Notes: generated by a model not told the origin, from the sequence alone. A DNA stretch of 64,000 bases from an uncultured Akkermansia sp. (GCA_905200945.1 CAJKMG010000010.1:28887-92886), one strand, 5' to 3'; positions 1-8,917 are shown, numbered from the stretch's first letter. Made by a program: numbers and translations.

Positions 1-43
1 TGACGCGGAATAAAAACTCTCCGCCTGCTATTGCTATTCCCAG

Positions 44-82
44 GGGCGGCAAAAGAACAAACCGTTCTTTTGCCGCCCTCTT
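44..82 (+). terminator. Strong hairpin terminator of the upstream gene
   Basis: A perfect 15-bp inverted repeat (44-58 with 64-78) with a 5-base loop is followed by a short T-rich stretch. It probably ends a gene lying left of the window. It stops only about 10 bases before the first ATG of the bactofilin gene, so it may also shape that mRNA's 5' end. Confidence 0.7.
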
Positions 83-88
83 TGTTCC

Positions 89-727
89 ATGAACCTTCCC
101 TTCCATCCCATTCCCCGGCTCAGCACCACGCCCTCCGGAAAAATCAGTCATCCCTCTCCGGCACCGCCCTGGACACTCCCGCCAACTGCGGAAAACAGCC
201 CGGCGCCTGTCCGGGAAGTGGAATGCTTCTCCTGCCGCAAAATCACTTCCGTTCCCGCCACGGCAGTTTCCGCCAGGTGCAGCCATTGCTCCGCGTATAT
301 CAAACTGGACGACGTCATTTTACACAGCAGAACGCACCGGACCAAAGTGCAGACTTGCGGAAGCGTTACCGTACAGGCCAATGCAGACCTGAAAGGGCTG
401 AACATCGAATGCCGTGACCTGGTCTTACACGGCAGGGCATCCGGTGATTTCCTGTGTCGCGGCGTCTGCAAAATCAAAACGGACCAGCACATCTCCGGTT
501 CCATCACCGCCCGCAGAATGGTGGTGGAAAAAAAGACGACGGTGCTGGTGACAGGAACCATCCGCGTGGAAAACATCTGGATACAGGGTTCCCTGGAAGG
601 AACGCTTACGGCGGATGAAACCGTCACCATCCACCGACACGCCAAATTCCTGGGAGATATCACGGCGCGCCGCCTCATCATTGAGGAAGGCGGCACGCAC
701 CAGGGTTCCTTTACCCGTCTTATATAA
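89..727 (+). CDS. Bactofilin (polymer-forming cytoskeletal protein) with N-terminal zinc ribbon
   Basis: Bactofilins polymerise through a right-handed beta-helix and scaffold cell-envelope processes. From about residue 90 the protein shows the repeating bactofilin pattern (short beta turns such as GSLEGTLTADETVTI and FLGDITARRLII), so it is a bactofilin by family. Before that, around residues 46-68, two CxxC pairs (CFSC and CSHC) form a probable zinc ribbon, and the first 45 residues are proline-rich and likely disordered. No signal peptide is seen, so it acts in the cytoplasm. The start is uncertain: the first ATG follows a terminator hairpin directly and lacks a clear ribosome-binding site; a GTG just before the zinc ribbon is an alternative. 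The stop codon lies 1 base before the next gene's ATG, which suggests translational coupling to the UvrA-like ATPase. Confidence 0.85.
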   Translation: MNLPFHPIPRLSTTPSGKISHPSPAPPWTLPPTAENSPAPVREVECFSCRKITSVPATAVSARCSHCSAYIKLDDVILHSRTHRTKVQTCGSVTVQANADLKGLNIECRDLVLHGRASGDFLCRGVCKIKTDQHISGSITARRMVVEKKTTVLVTGTIRVENIWIQGSLEGTLTADETVTIHRHAKFLGDITARRLIIEEGGTHQGSFTRLI

Positions 728-728
728 C

Positions 729-3230
729 ATGAATCTTCCCATCTCCATCCGCGGTGCGCGCCAGCACAACCTCCGGAACCTGAATCTGGATCTTCCGTCC
801 AACAAGCTCATCGCATTCTGTGGCCCTTCCGGCTCCGGAAAATCCACCCTGGCTTTCGATACTCTTTTTTCCGAATCCCGCAGGCGTTTTCTGGACTGCC
901 TGTCGGCGCGCTCCAGGCAGGGTATGGATCAACCGGAAAAACCGGAAGTGGACAGCATTACCGGGCTGCCTCCGGCCCTGTGCCTGGAGCAATCCGCCAG
1001 GCAACAGAGTTCCCGCACCCTGTTGGGGAGCATCACGGAAATTCTGGACTACCTGCGCATCCTTTACGCGGCTGCCGGCACGCCCCATGACCCGGAAACA
1101 GGAAAGGAACTGGAACGCAAGAGCCCGGACCGGATTACGGAGGAACTCGTTTCCCTGCCGGAACACACACGCCTGATTCTGGCCGCTCCGGCGGAAAACC
1201 TGCTGGCCCAGGATCCCGCAGCGACGCTGGGCGACTTCCAGCGGCAGGGCTTCCTCCGGGTTTACTGGAACGGGGAAATGCGGGATATTGAAGAAATAAG
1301 TTCCCCCGTCCCCCCGCCTCCGGACGCGGCCCTGGTCATTGACCGCCTCATCGTCAGAGGGGAAAATACGGCATCGCGCATTGCGGATTCCCTGCAAACG
1401 GCTCTCCGTATCAATCCGGACGAGGTGCGGGCCATCATCACCATACCGGGAGAGGAAGCCTCAATCCGGGCCTTCCACACCCGTTACCGCAATCCGGAAA
1501 CAGGATTCCTTCTGCCCCGGCTTACACCCCGCCATTTCTCCTTCAACTCCCCGCTGGGAGCATGCCCCTCCTGCCGGGGGACTGGCCTGAATGAACAGGA
1601 AAACGGTCCGTGCCGCGCCTGCGGAGGCCTTCGCCTTTCCCCTCTGGCCCTGGCCGTCACCATGCCTGCGCCGGATCGGGCCTATAATCTTGCGGAACTG
1701 ACGGCTCTTCCGCTGGAAGACATGGCAGGAGAACTGGAACGCCTGAAAACGCCCCCCTCCCTGGCGGCGGCATTGAACCCGCTCATGGAGGAAATCAACA
1801 AACGCGTGCGTTTCCTGAATGAGCTGGGACTCTCCTACCTGTCCCTGGACCGCCAGGCAAACACCCTTTCCGGAGGCGAACTGCAGAGGGCGCGCCTGGC
1901 CTCCCAGCTGGGAGGCGGCCTTTCCGGAGTCCTTTACATCCTGGACGAACCCACGGCCGGACTGCACCCCGCCGATACGGACCGCCTGCTCCGCGCTCTC
2001 CGGACGCTCCGGAACCAGGGCAACACAGTCCTGGTCGTAGAGCATGATGAGCAAATTCTAACCGCGGCGGATCACCTGGTGGACATGGGCCCCGGCTCCG
2101 GAACCAACGGAGGCCGTATTCTGGCACAGGGCTCCCTTGCGGAGATAATGGGAAATGCCGGAAGCCCCACAGGGGAATGGCTTTCAGGCAAGCGAAACAT
2201 GCCCGCCTCCGGACGCAAGACGGCTCCTGCAGGGCGTCTGGTACTGACCGGAGCGGACAAGCACAACCTCAACAACGTCACTCTGAATATCCCGGTCGGC
2301 ACATTAACCTGCATCTCCGGCCCTTCCGGTTCTGGGAAATCCACCCTTGTCCGGGACTGCCTCATCCCCGCGGTCAGGCAAGACCTCTCCGGGAAAAAGG
2401 GTATTCCGCGCCGCGTGCAGGGAACGGAACACTTCAACCGCCTCGTCGTCATCGACCAGTCGCCCATCGGCAAAACGCCGCGCTCCACACCGGCCACCGC
2501 TACCGGCCTGCTCCAGGTGCTGCGCCCCCTTTATGCACAGCTCCCCCTTTCCAAGCAGAGGGGATATACGGCGGCGCGCTTTTCCCCCAACATCCGCGGA
2601 GGCCGTTGTGAACGGTGTCAGGGAACAGGCATGATTGAAGTGGACATGAACTTTCTGGGAAATGTGGCACTGCCCTGCGACGCCTGCCACGGGCAGTGCT
2701 ACAACAGGGAAACGCTGGAAGTCACCTGGAAAGGAAAATCCATTGCCCAGGCGCTGGCCCTGACCGTGGACGAAGCGGCGGACTTCTTTTCCTCCCTGCC
2801 CAGAGCCGCCGCCATCCTGAAAAGCATGCAGGACGTAGGGTTGGGATACCTCAATCTCAACCGCAGGGCGGACACCCTTTCCGGCGGAGAATCCCAGCGC
2901 ATAAAAATAGCTGCGGAACTGGCCAAAGCCCCAGCCTGGAAACTGGCGGAAGACGGGAAACGGGCCCTGTTCATTCTGGACGAACCTACCAGCGGCCTTC
3001 ACTTCAATGAAGTGGCCCTTCTCCTGGCAGCCCTTTTCCGCCTGAGGGATGCCGGGCACACCATCCTCTGCGTGGAACACCACAAGGACCTGCTCAATGC
3101 CGCAGACTACCTGGTGGACATGGGCCCCGGAGCCGGCAGACACGGAGGCAATATCGTGGCCGAGGGTTCCCCCGCAGATGTAGCGTCCAATCCGGAAGCG
3201 CCCACTTCGCCCTGGCTCGTCCCCCGTTAA
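729..3230 (+). CDS. UvrA-like ABC ATPase lacking the insertion domain
   Basis: UvrA senses DNA damage in nucleotide excision repair. This protein has both ATPase halves: Walker A GPSGSGKST near residues 32-40 and again near 531, signatures LSGGELQRARLA and LSGGESQRIKIA, Walker B LYILDEPTAGLHP and LFILDEPTSGLHF, and the C-terminal zinc module CERC...CDAC near 626-650. It is about 833 residues, roughly 100 shorter than standard UvrA. The region after Walker A still resembles the UvrB-binding domain, but the insertion domain is missing: CPSC (279-282) is followed within 13 residues by CRAC (295-298), and the usual first CxxC pair of the N-terminal zinc module is absent. I infer a UvrA paralogue, for repair or drug/DNA-binding duties, rather than the housekeeping UvrA. 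The start is the ATG 1 base after the bactofilin stop; a longer frame upstream is only overlap. Confidence 0.88.
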   Translation: MNLPISIRGARQHNLRNLNLDLPSNKLIAFCGPSGSGKSTLAFDTLFSESRRRFLDCLSARSRQGMDQPEKPEVDSITGLPPALCLEQSARQQSSRTLLGSITEILDYLRILYAAAGTPHDPETGKELERKSPDRITEELVSLPEHTRLILAAPAENLLAQDPAATLGDFQRQGFLRVYWNGEMRDIEEISSPVPPPPDAALVIDRLIVRGENTASRIADSLQTALRINPDEVRAIITIPGEEASIRAFHTRYRNPETGFLLPRLTPRHFSFNSPLGACPSCRGTGLNEQENGPCRACGGLRLSPLALAVTMPAPDRAYNLAELTALPLEDMAGELERLKTPPSLAAALNPLMEEINKRVRFLNELGLSYLSLDRQANTLSGGELQRARLASQLGGGLSGVLYILDEPTAGLHPADTDRLLRALRTLRNQGNTVLVVEHDEQILTAADHLVDMGPGSGTNGGRILAQGSLAEIMGNAGSPTGEWLSGKRNMPASGRKTAPAGRLVLTGADKHNLNNVTLNIPVGTLTCISGPSGSGKSTLVRDCLIPAVRQDLSGKKGIPRRVQGTEHFNRLVVIDQSPIGKTPRSTPATATGLLQVLRPLYAQLPLSKQRGYTAARFSPNIRGGRCERCQGTGMIEVDMNFLGNVALPCDACHGQCYNRETLEVTWKGKSIAQALALTVDEAADFFSSLPRAAAILKSMQDVGLGYLNLNRRADTLSGGESQRIKIAAELAKAPAWKLAEDGKRALFILDEPTSGLHFNEVALLLAALFRLRDAGHTILCVEHHKDLLNAADYLVDMGPGAGRHGGNIVAEGSPADVASNPEAPTSPWLVPR

Positions 3231-3401
3231 CAACGGCAGAACCAGGAAATCATCCCTCGTCCCAGCCGCCGACGTTCCATTCCCGGCGTCTTCAGAAAAA
3301 TTCCGCTTCTCCGGGATCTATTATCCCCCTTTCCCTGTTTATTATCTTGACGGACCTCCCGTTTTTTTCCCAAAAAAAGGAATCACGAATTCCTTTTTCC
3401 T

Positions 3402-4427
3402 ATGGCTCTCCGTTTCCTCTCCCCGGTTCTGGCGGCGCTGCTCCTTCCCGGAACACTTCATGCCGCGCCCGTATTCCTTGAAAACGTCTCCGAATCCGGC
3501 GGATGGTATGATTGCAATAAAAAAACCAAATGGACATGGGGAACCAAGCCCCACCCCACCAACCCGTTAAATCCTCCGGTTTCCGCACGGCCCACCGAAT
3601 GGCTGTACCTTCCTTATGATCAGAATATCTGCTGGGCGGCGGCAGCCTCCAACGTTCTCCAATGGTGGCAGGATACCAGAAGAGACATGAAATCCACCAC
3701 GCCCAACGGGAAATCCGACACTTACGATGTCATGCCGCAGGTTGCCCAGCTGGCTATTTACCAAACCATCTCCACGAACTGGACAAACAGCGGAGGCTCC
3801 GTAGAACAAGCCTACAACTGGTGGATCAACGGCGGGATGCTGGATACCACAGCCTATCCAAGTCTTTCCACGACGACAGCTCCCGGAGGATACTGGAAAG
3901 AGCTGGGACTGACAGTCCCGCAGTCATCAAGCGGAGGAGCTGTTGACAACCCCTTATTTTCCGCATACAGCTTCTGGGACGGAGACACCAGAAGCGGAGT
4001 TTACCAGAAACTGGCAAACAGCATCAACAAAAACTGGGGAACCACTCTGACCATCGGGGAAGAAGGGAGAGGCCACGCCATCACCATGTGGGGCTACGAT
4101 ACGGATAAAAACGACAATCTGGTTATTTACCTGACGGACTCGGACGACTATTCGGCAGGAATGTTCCGCCAGAAAGTAGTCGTGAACGACTATACGGATG
4201 AATACGGCCTTCCCCACTGCGACATTTATCTGACCAGCCTGGATGGAGAAAACGACGTGTACAATTATAATTACGAAGAAGCGGGACTGACGGGCATCCG
4301 CCTGGGAGAAATACAGAGCTTCACCGCTCCGCTGGGGGACCTGAGAGTCCCGGAACCCGGCGCCGGAATCCTCTTCCTCTGCGGCTCATTCCTTGCCCTG
4401 TCCCGCCGCAGTCTTACTGGACGATAA
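3402..4427 (+). CDS. IdeS/Mac-like (C66-type) cysteine protease with PEP-CTERM sorting signal
   Basis: The protein has a signal peptide (about residues 1-21, ending HAA), a papain-like body and a PEP-CTERM tail. The body follows the layout of streptococcal IdeS, the IgG-cleaving protease: GGWYDCNKK near 33-41 matches the IdeS GWYD segment, C77 in NICWAAAASNVLQWW matches the catalytic Cys motif, and H225 in GHAITMWGYD with D246 in LTDSDD matches the His-Asp pair with almost the same spacing (21 versus 22 residues). The tail has VPEPG at 316-320, a hydrophobic stretch and a final RR-containing basic cluster, the exosortase recognition pattern. I infer an exported, exosortase-processed surface or secreted protease. 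Family membership is well supported by motif order; immunoglobulin as substrate is not shown. It stands alone between the UvrA-like gene and a Sel1-repeat gene. Confidence 0.85.
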   Translation: MALRFLSPVLAALLLPGTLHAAPVFLENVSESGGWYDCNKKTKWTWGTKPHPTNPLNPPVSARPTEWLYLPYDQNICWAAAASNVLQWWQDTRRDMKSTTPNGKSDTYDVMPQVAQLAIYQTISTNWTNSGGSVEQAYNWWINGGMLDTTAYPSLSTTTAPGGYWKELGLTVPQSSSGGAVDNPLFSAYSFWDGDTRSGVYQKLANSINKNWGTTLTIGEEGRGHAITMWGYDTDKNDNLVIYLTDSDDYSAGMFRQKVVVNDYTDEYGLPHCDIYLTSLDGENDVYNYNYEEAGLTGIRLGEIQSFTAPLGDLRVPEPGAGILFLCGSFLALSRRSLTGR

Positions 4428-4471
4428 AGCTTTCCGAACTCCGGCCCCAATAAAAACGGGTCTTGATTCTT

Positions 4472-5701
4472 ATGGAGGAAATGTGCAGAATCGGCAAGCA
4501 CACAAGTTCAGGAGAGCAAAAATTGTCCCAGTTGTTCCCCGGTGCGGTTACCTGTGAAATGAATGACGCTTCCCACAACCACGGTGAGCAGGAAAACACC
4601 GTCTCCACCTATTCCGTCGACATAGAAACCCTTCAGCAAATCGCCCTGAAAGGAGACGCTCAGGCACTATTCCAGCTGGCGATCAACTACGAACAGGGAC
4701 GCGGGGTGGCGGAAAACCAACAGGAAGCCTTTTACTGCTATCAGCAGGCGGCGGAACTGGGCCATGTTACCGCCCAGCTCAACCTGGGATGGGCCTATTC
4801 CAACGGCATCGGCGCCCCTCAGGATAACGACAAAGCCTTTTACTGGTATCGGAAAGCAGCCGAACAGGGACATCCCACCGCGCAATTCGACCTTGGGTTC
4901 TGTTATATCAACGGCCTGGGCGTGGAACGAGACGAACACCAGGCTATCGGCTGGTACAAAAAAGCGGCGGAACAGGGCCACGCGGTAGCCCAGCTCAACC
5001 TCGGCTGGATTTATGCCAACAGCCCCAGCCGGAAAAACTGGGAACAGGCCGTATACTGGTACAAGCAGGCTGCGGAACAGGGTGACCCCCGCGCCCAGTA
5101 TAACCTGGCCTGGTGCTATGGCAACGGAAGCGGAACCCCCAAAAACCCGCGGAAAGCCGCTTATTGGTATGAGGAGGCGGCCATGCAGAACCATGCTACG
5201 GCCCAATACAATCTGGGCTGGTGCTATGAAAACGGTTTCGGCGTAGAGCCGGATCTGGACAAAGCGCTGGTGTGGTATCACAAATCAGCCCTTCAGGGCC
5301 AGATTACGGCCCAATACACACTGGGATGGTGCTACGGCAACGGCCGGGGCATGGAAGTGGACATGGCCAAAGCCGTCCACTGGTACACCAAAGCCGCCGA
5401 ACAGGGACATACAACAGCCCAGCTCAACCTGGGGTGGTGCCATCTGAACGGAAAAGGAACGCCCGTCAACCGGGAAGAAGCCCTGAAATGGTACCTTAAG
5501 GCGGCGGAACAGGGCAACGCCACAGCCATGTTCAATGTGGGCAACTGCTACGCCCACGGCTACGGCATTGAACAGGACGACAAACAGGCGGAAGAATGGT
5601 ATCTGAAAGCCGTCCGGCACGGCAACAAAAAGGCCGCCAGCGCCCTGCGCCATCTGGCCTCCAAACAGGAAAAAGAAAAAAACACGGACTCAGAGGGCTG
5701 A
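4472..5701 (+). CDS. Sel1-repeat protein (nine full repeats)
   Basis: After a non-repetitive N-terminus of about 50 residues, the protein is a run of nine nearly regular 36-residue Sel1-like repeats and a partial tenth, each with the pattern GHxxAQxNLGWCYxNGxG...A.xWYxKAAEQ. The fourth repeat is about one residue shorter and lacks the NGxG turn. Sel1 repeats form alpha-solenoids that mediate protein-protein contacts. No signal peptide or membrane segment is seen. The start is uncertain: ATGs at 4472, 4481 and 4559 are in frame, and only the last leaves a compact N-terminus. Aromatic and Cys residues recur at the same repeat positions (WCY), so a single ligand-binding groove is plausible. The partner is unknown. 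Confidence 0.85.
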   Translation: MEEMCRIGKHTSSGEQKLSQLFPGAVTCEMNDASHNHGEQENTVSTYSVDIETLQQIALKGDAQALFQLAINYEQGRGVAENQQEAFYCYQQAAELGHVTAQLNLGWAYSNGIGAPQDNDKAFYWYRKAAEQGHPTAQFDLGFCYINGLGVERDEHQAIGWYKKAAEQGHAVAQLNLGWIYANSPSRKNWEQAVYWYKQAAEQGDPRAQYNLAWCYGNGSGTPKNPRKAAYWYEEAAMQNHATAQYNLGWCYENGFGVEPDLDKALVWYHKSALQGQITAQYTLGWCYGNGRGMEVDMAKAVHWYTKAAEQGHTTAQLNLGWCHLNGKGTPVNREEALKWYLKAAEQGNATAMFNVGNCYAHGYGIEQDDKQAEEWYLKAVRHGNKKAASALRHLASKQEKEKNTDSEG

Positions 5702-5837
5702 AAAGGCGTTCCCCTGTTTGCCTCCACGGGAAATCCTAGCCCTACCCAGAACCCTGTCATGAACACACGGGGGGGAGGGGGGGATGTGTTCCCGCTTGGG
5801 AATAAGATACCTGACAGCCGTCAAAAACACCGGACTA

Positions 5838-6338
5838 TCATCGCCGCCTCTTCCTTCCGTCCGCCGAACCTTTGCGGGACAACCGTTCCACGGCCTCCGG
5901 CAAACGGGATGCGCCATCGCCGCCCAATGCTGCGTCAATATCTTCCAGCGCATGGATCAGGTCAATGACCTCCCGGCGGGGCAAAGCGCCTCCGGCCGGT
6001 ACGCAGAAATGCGTGCGGCACGCTAACGGCCTGCCTTCATAAATCATGCATCTTCCCTGCCCGCTCAAGAAAGGGCAGCTCCCGTCCGGAGGCAGCTCCA
6101 ACCGGGTGCGTCCGGAAGCACGCCACGCCTTCCAGGCCACCCATGCCTCACCCAGCGTTACATGCGGCGTCTCCCCGGTCAGGCGGAACCGGCAGCAATC
6201 CGCCGCACCGGTACAGAAACGCTGGGCACGGGAAGCGCGGAAGGCACCTTCATCCAGAAGGCGCCGCACCTCCATCAGCATCCCGGCGGAGGGAACCATT
6301 CCCCCCGCCTTTCCCTGGCGGCATTTGCCACGCGCCAT
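5838..6338 (-). CDS. YkgJ-type cysteine cluster protein
   Basis: Members of this family carry a conserved set of cysteines thought to bind zinc or an iron-sulfur cluster; the reaction is not established. Here the motif is visible as FCTGAADCCRF near residues 41-51, then CPFLSGQGRCMIYEGRPLACR and THFC. The C-terminus is basic (GRKRRR). It begins 11 bases after the argJ stop on the same strand, so it is probably the last gene of the argC-argJ transcript, though a link with arginine synthesis is not implied by the family. The start is an ATG. Confidence 0.8.
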   Translation of the reverse strand: MARGKCRQGKAGGMVPSAGMLMEVRRLLDEGAFRASRAQRFCTGAADCCRFRLTGETPHVTLGEAWVAWKAWRASGRTRLELPPDGSCPFLSGQGRCMIYEGRPLACRTHFCVPAGGALPRREVIDLIHALEDIDAALGGDGASRLPEAVERLSRKGSADGRKRRR

Positions 6339-6349
6339 GACTGAACCGG

Positions 6350-7627
6350 TTAACAGGTCAGGCCGTCCGCCTTCGCCTGGTTCCAGTACGCATACTCGGA
6401 ACGGTTGAAATCCACGTATTCCGGAGACAAATCCGTGGTATACACCGTATGGGAAAACTCGCCCCGATTCAAATTGATATCCACCCGGAACGCGGGAACC
6501 TGCACGGCCTGCCGCAAATCGTCGGACGGAGTATCCGCCTGCACGCCGCCGCGGCAGGCGGCCAAACCGGCGATGTCGATGTCTATCTTCTCTTCGTCCA
6601 CCTTTGCTCCGCAGTAGCCCACAGCATGAATAATGCGCCCCCAGTTGGGATCGTTCCCGTTCCAGGAACTCTTCACCAGGGAAGACTTGGCTACGGCTTC
6701 CGCCGCTTTTTTCGCTTCATCCTCCGTGCGGCCTCCCGTCACATGCACGGTGACGAACTTGGTCACCCGCTCTCCGTCCTGCACGATGTGCTTGGCCAGT
6801 TCCAGCATCACATGGGCCAAAGCCTGCTGGAATGCGTAAATATCTTCCGGAGTTTCCAGCTTCACGCCGGATGCCCCGTTCGCCATCACCAGAACCGTGT
6901 CATTCGTACTCATGTCTCCGTCAATGGTGATGCAGTTAAAAGAACTCTTTACTCCGGACTGCACGCACAGCTCCAGCACATCGCGGGAAACTCCCGCATC
7001 CGTCGTGATAAAGCACAGCATGGTCGCCATGCAGGGATTGATCATGCCCGCCCCCTTGCAGCAGGCGCCGATGCGCACGGGTTTGCCCTGCACCACAAAT
7101 TCAATGGCAATGATTTTCTCCTTCGTGTCGCTGGTCATCACGGCCTGGGCCACCTCATGCCCCTTGTCGCGGGAAAGCCCATCCGCCAATTCCGGAAACT
7201 TCGGGTAAATGCGCATCATAGGCATTGGCAGGCCAATCACGCCGGTGGAACATACGGCCACTTCTGCAGGCTCCAGCCCAAGAAGCTCCGCAACGCTGCG
7301 GCATTCGCCCCTGGCATCCTCCATCCCCCGGGTTCCGGTGCAGGCGTTCGCATTCCCGCTGTTCGCCACGATAGCGCGGATATTTCCTTTCCGGAGATGC
7401 TCCCGGCTCACCTTCACGCAGGCGGCCTGGACGCGGTTGGTCGTAAACGTTCCTGCGGAAACGCAGGGTTCCGTGGAATAAATCAGGGCCAGATCCAGAC
7501 GCGTGGCCGTAGGCTTCTTGATGCCGCAGCTTACGGCGTTCCCCAAAAATCCCCGGGGCGCGCAAACGCCCCCGTCAACCGGAATATAGGATGAATCATT
7601 CATCGTCTTGAAAGTGCTTCCCAACAT
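6350..7627 (-). CDS. argJ: Bifunctional ornithine acetyltransferase / N-acetylglutamate synthase
   Basis: ArgJ moves the acetyl group from N-acetylornithine to glutamate and so recycles it in arginine synthesis; bifunctional forms also use acetyl-CoA. The protein is a normal-length 425 residues. The self-cleavage site is clear: KGAGMINPCMATML near 191-204, with T202 as the nucleophile that starts the beta chain. Other family landmarks are VANSGNANACTG near 88-98, VCSTGVIG near 125-132 and GNDPNWGRI near the C-terminal third. It lies 9 bases behind argC on the same strand. Whether it is mono- or bifunctional cannot be told from sequence here. ATG start at 7627, with a second in-frame ATG eight codons in. 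Confidence 0.95.
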   Translation of the reverse strand: MLGSTFKTMNDSSYIPVDGGVCAPRGFLGNAVSCGIKKPTATRLDLALIYSTEPCVSAGTFTTNRVQAACVKVSREHLRKGNIRAIVANSGNANACTGTRGMEDARGECRSVAELLGLEPAEVAVCSTGVIGLPMPMMRIYPKFPELADGLSRDKGHEVAQAVMTSDTKEKIIAIEFVVQGKPVRIGACCKGAGMINPCMATMLCFITTDAGVSRDVLELCVQSGVKSSFNCITIDGDMSTNDTVLVMANGASGVKLETPEDIYAFQQALAHVMLELAKHIVQDGERVTKFVTVHVTGGRTEDEAKKAAEAVAKSSLVKSSWNGNDPNWGRIIHAVGYCGAKVDEEKIDIDIAGLAACRGGVQADTPSDDLRQAVQVPAFRVDINLNRGEFSHTVYTTDLSPEYVDFNRSEYAYWNQAKADGLTC

Positions 7628-7636
7628 ATCAAAAAG

Positions 7637-8680
7637 CTACAGAACCCACAAGCCTTCCGTTTCATCAAATCCGCACATGATATTGAAGGATTGAACAGCC
7701 TGGCCTCCCGCACCCTTCACCACATTATCCTCCGCGCTCATCAGAATCACGCGGTTCGTGCGGGGATCATAAGCCCAGCCAATGTCCACGCAGTTCGTCC
7801 GCGTTACATTCTTGGTATCCGCAGGCTGGTTGCGCCCCAGAAGGCGGACGAACGGGGCCGCGGCATAGGCTTCTTCCAGCAGGCGGCCGACGGACTCGGG
7901 ATCCGCCCCTTTTTTCACCCTGGCCGTAATCGTGGAGCAAATGCCCGTATTAACGGGAATCAAATGGGGGGTGAAGGACATCACCACCGTTTCCCCGGCG
8001 GCATGGGAAAGCTCCTGTTCAATTTCGCTCAAATGGCGGTGTTTCGGCACTCCGTAGGCATGGAAACTCTCATTGCACTCGCAGAACAGCAGCGGAATGG
8101 ACGCTTTGCGCCCTGCGCCGCTCACGCCGCTGCCGGAACAGACCACCACGTCCTCCGGCTCCAGCATGCCCGCCTTGAACAAGGGAATGAGAGGCAGAAG
8201 AATGCTCGTAGGATAGCAGCCGGGAGAAGCCACAATGCGCGCCCGGGCAATCTCATCCCGGCGCCACTCCGGCAAACCGTACACGGCCTCCTGCATCAGG
8301 GCCGTATCCGGGTGGGGATTCCCGTAATACTCTTCGTACACTTCCGGGCTGTCCAGGCGAAAATCCGCGCTCAGGTCAATCACGCGCACGCCCCTGTCCA
8401 CCAGGCCGCGGGCATAGGAAGCGGCCACGCCATGAGGCAGGGCCAGAAAAGCGACCTCCGCCCCAGTGGCGGCAATCGCTTCCACATCGGAATCCGTAAA
8501 CTTCAGGCCGGAACCCGGAACCTGCCGGAAACGGGGGAAAACCTCCCACAACGGCTGCCCGGCATACTGGCGGGAAGTAGCGCACACCAGCTTCACCCCG
8601 CGATGGTTCAGCAGGATGCGCAACAACTCCTGCCCGGTGTAGCCACTGGCTCCGACGACTGCAACTTGAACTTGCTTCAT
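7637..8680 (-). CDS. argC: N-acetyl-gamma-glutamyl-phosphate reductase
   Basis: ArgC reduces N-acetylglutamyl phosphate to the semialdehyde with NADPH, the third step of arginine synthesis. It has the N-terminal dinucleotide-binding loop GASGYTGQEL near 10-19 and the catalytic cysteine in SPGCYPTS near 152-159, followed by SGVSGAGRK. The length of 347 residues is typical. It is the first gene of an argC-argJ-YkgJ run. The start is an ATG about 80 bases from the divergent tRNA-Pro gene and its promoter. Confidence 0.95.
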   Translation of the reverse strand: MKQVQVAVVGASGYTGQELLRILLNHRGVKLVCATSRQYAGQPLWEVFPRFRQVPGSGLKFTDSDVEAIAATGAEVAFLALPHGVAASYARGLVDRGVRVIDLSADFRLDSPEVYEEYYGNPHPDTALMQEAVYGLPEWRRDEIARARIVASPGCYPTSILLPLIPLFKAGMLEPEDVVVCSGSGVSGAGRKASIPLLFCECNESFHAYGVPKHRHLSEIEQELSHAAGETVVMSFTPHLIPVNTGICSTITARVKKGADPESVGRLLEEAYAAAPFVRLLGRNQPADTKNVTRTNCVDIGWAYDPRTNRVILMSAEDNVVKGAGGQAVQSFNIMCGFDETEGLWVL

Positions 8681-8711
8681 GACAAAAAAGGTATGCTATG
8701 AAAAAAGACTC

Positions 8712-8740
8712 TTGCCAACACTAAAATTTTCCTATATACA
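8712..8740 (+). promoter_or_regulatory. Sigma70-type promoter for tRNA-Pro(GGG)
   Basis: TTGCCA (8712-8717) and TATACA (8735-8740) are separated by 17 bases, with an overlapping TATATA, about 43 bases before the tRNA. No experimental support; assigned from consensus and position. Confidence 0.5.
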
Positions 8741-8782
8741 CCTCGCCGTCACAAGACACGGCCCTGGTCGGTCCGAGTTCAT

Positions 8783-8859
8783 CGGGTTGTAGCGCAGTCT
8801 GGTAGCGCACCTGCATGGGGTGCAGGGGGTCGCAGGTTCGAATCCTGTCAACCCGACCA
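8783..8859 (+). tRNA. tRNA-Pro (anticodon GGG)
   Basis: A full cloverleaf can be folded: 7-bp acceptor CGGGTTG with CAACCCG, T-arm with GGTTCGAATCC, and an anticodon stem CCTGC/GCAGG whose 7-base loop holds GGG at positions 34-36. The 3' CCA is encoded. A second proline tRNA (UGG) lies at about 31.1 kb. Confidence 0.95.
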
Positions 8860-8872
8860 TTTTCCCATTCGT

Positions 8873-8917
8873 GAGGCCTTGCAGAATGAAGTATTCTGTA
8901 AGGCCTCAAACTTTTTT
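8873..8917 (+). terminator. Terminator of tRNA-Pro(GGG)
   Basis: A 15-bp stem (8873-8887 with 8893-8907, one G-T pair) with a 5-base loop is followed by six T residues, directly after the tRNA. Confidence 0.85.

Noticed and set aside
615..728. Longer start of the UvrA-like gene
   Set aside because: This part overlaps the bactofilin gene in another frame, has no UvrA-like sequence, and the ATG at 729 gives the usual N-terminus.
5760..5790. Run of G residues interrupted by one A, as a possible G-quadruplex or phase-variation tract
   Set aside because: It lies between two convergent genes, outside any coding or promoter position, and two G runs alone do not make a quadruplex case.
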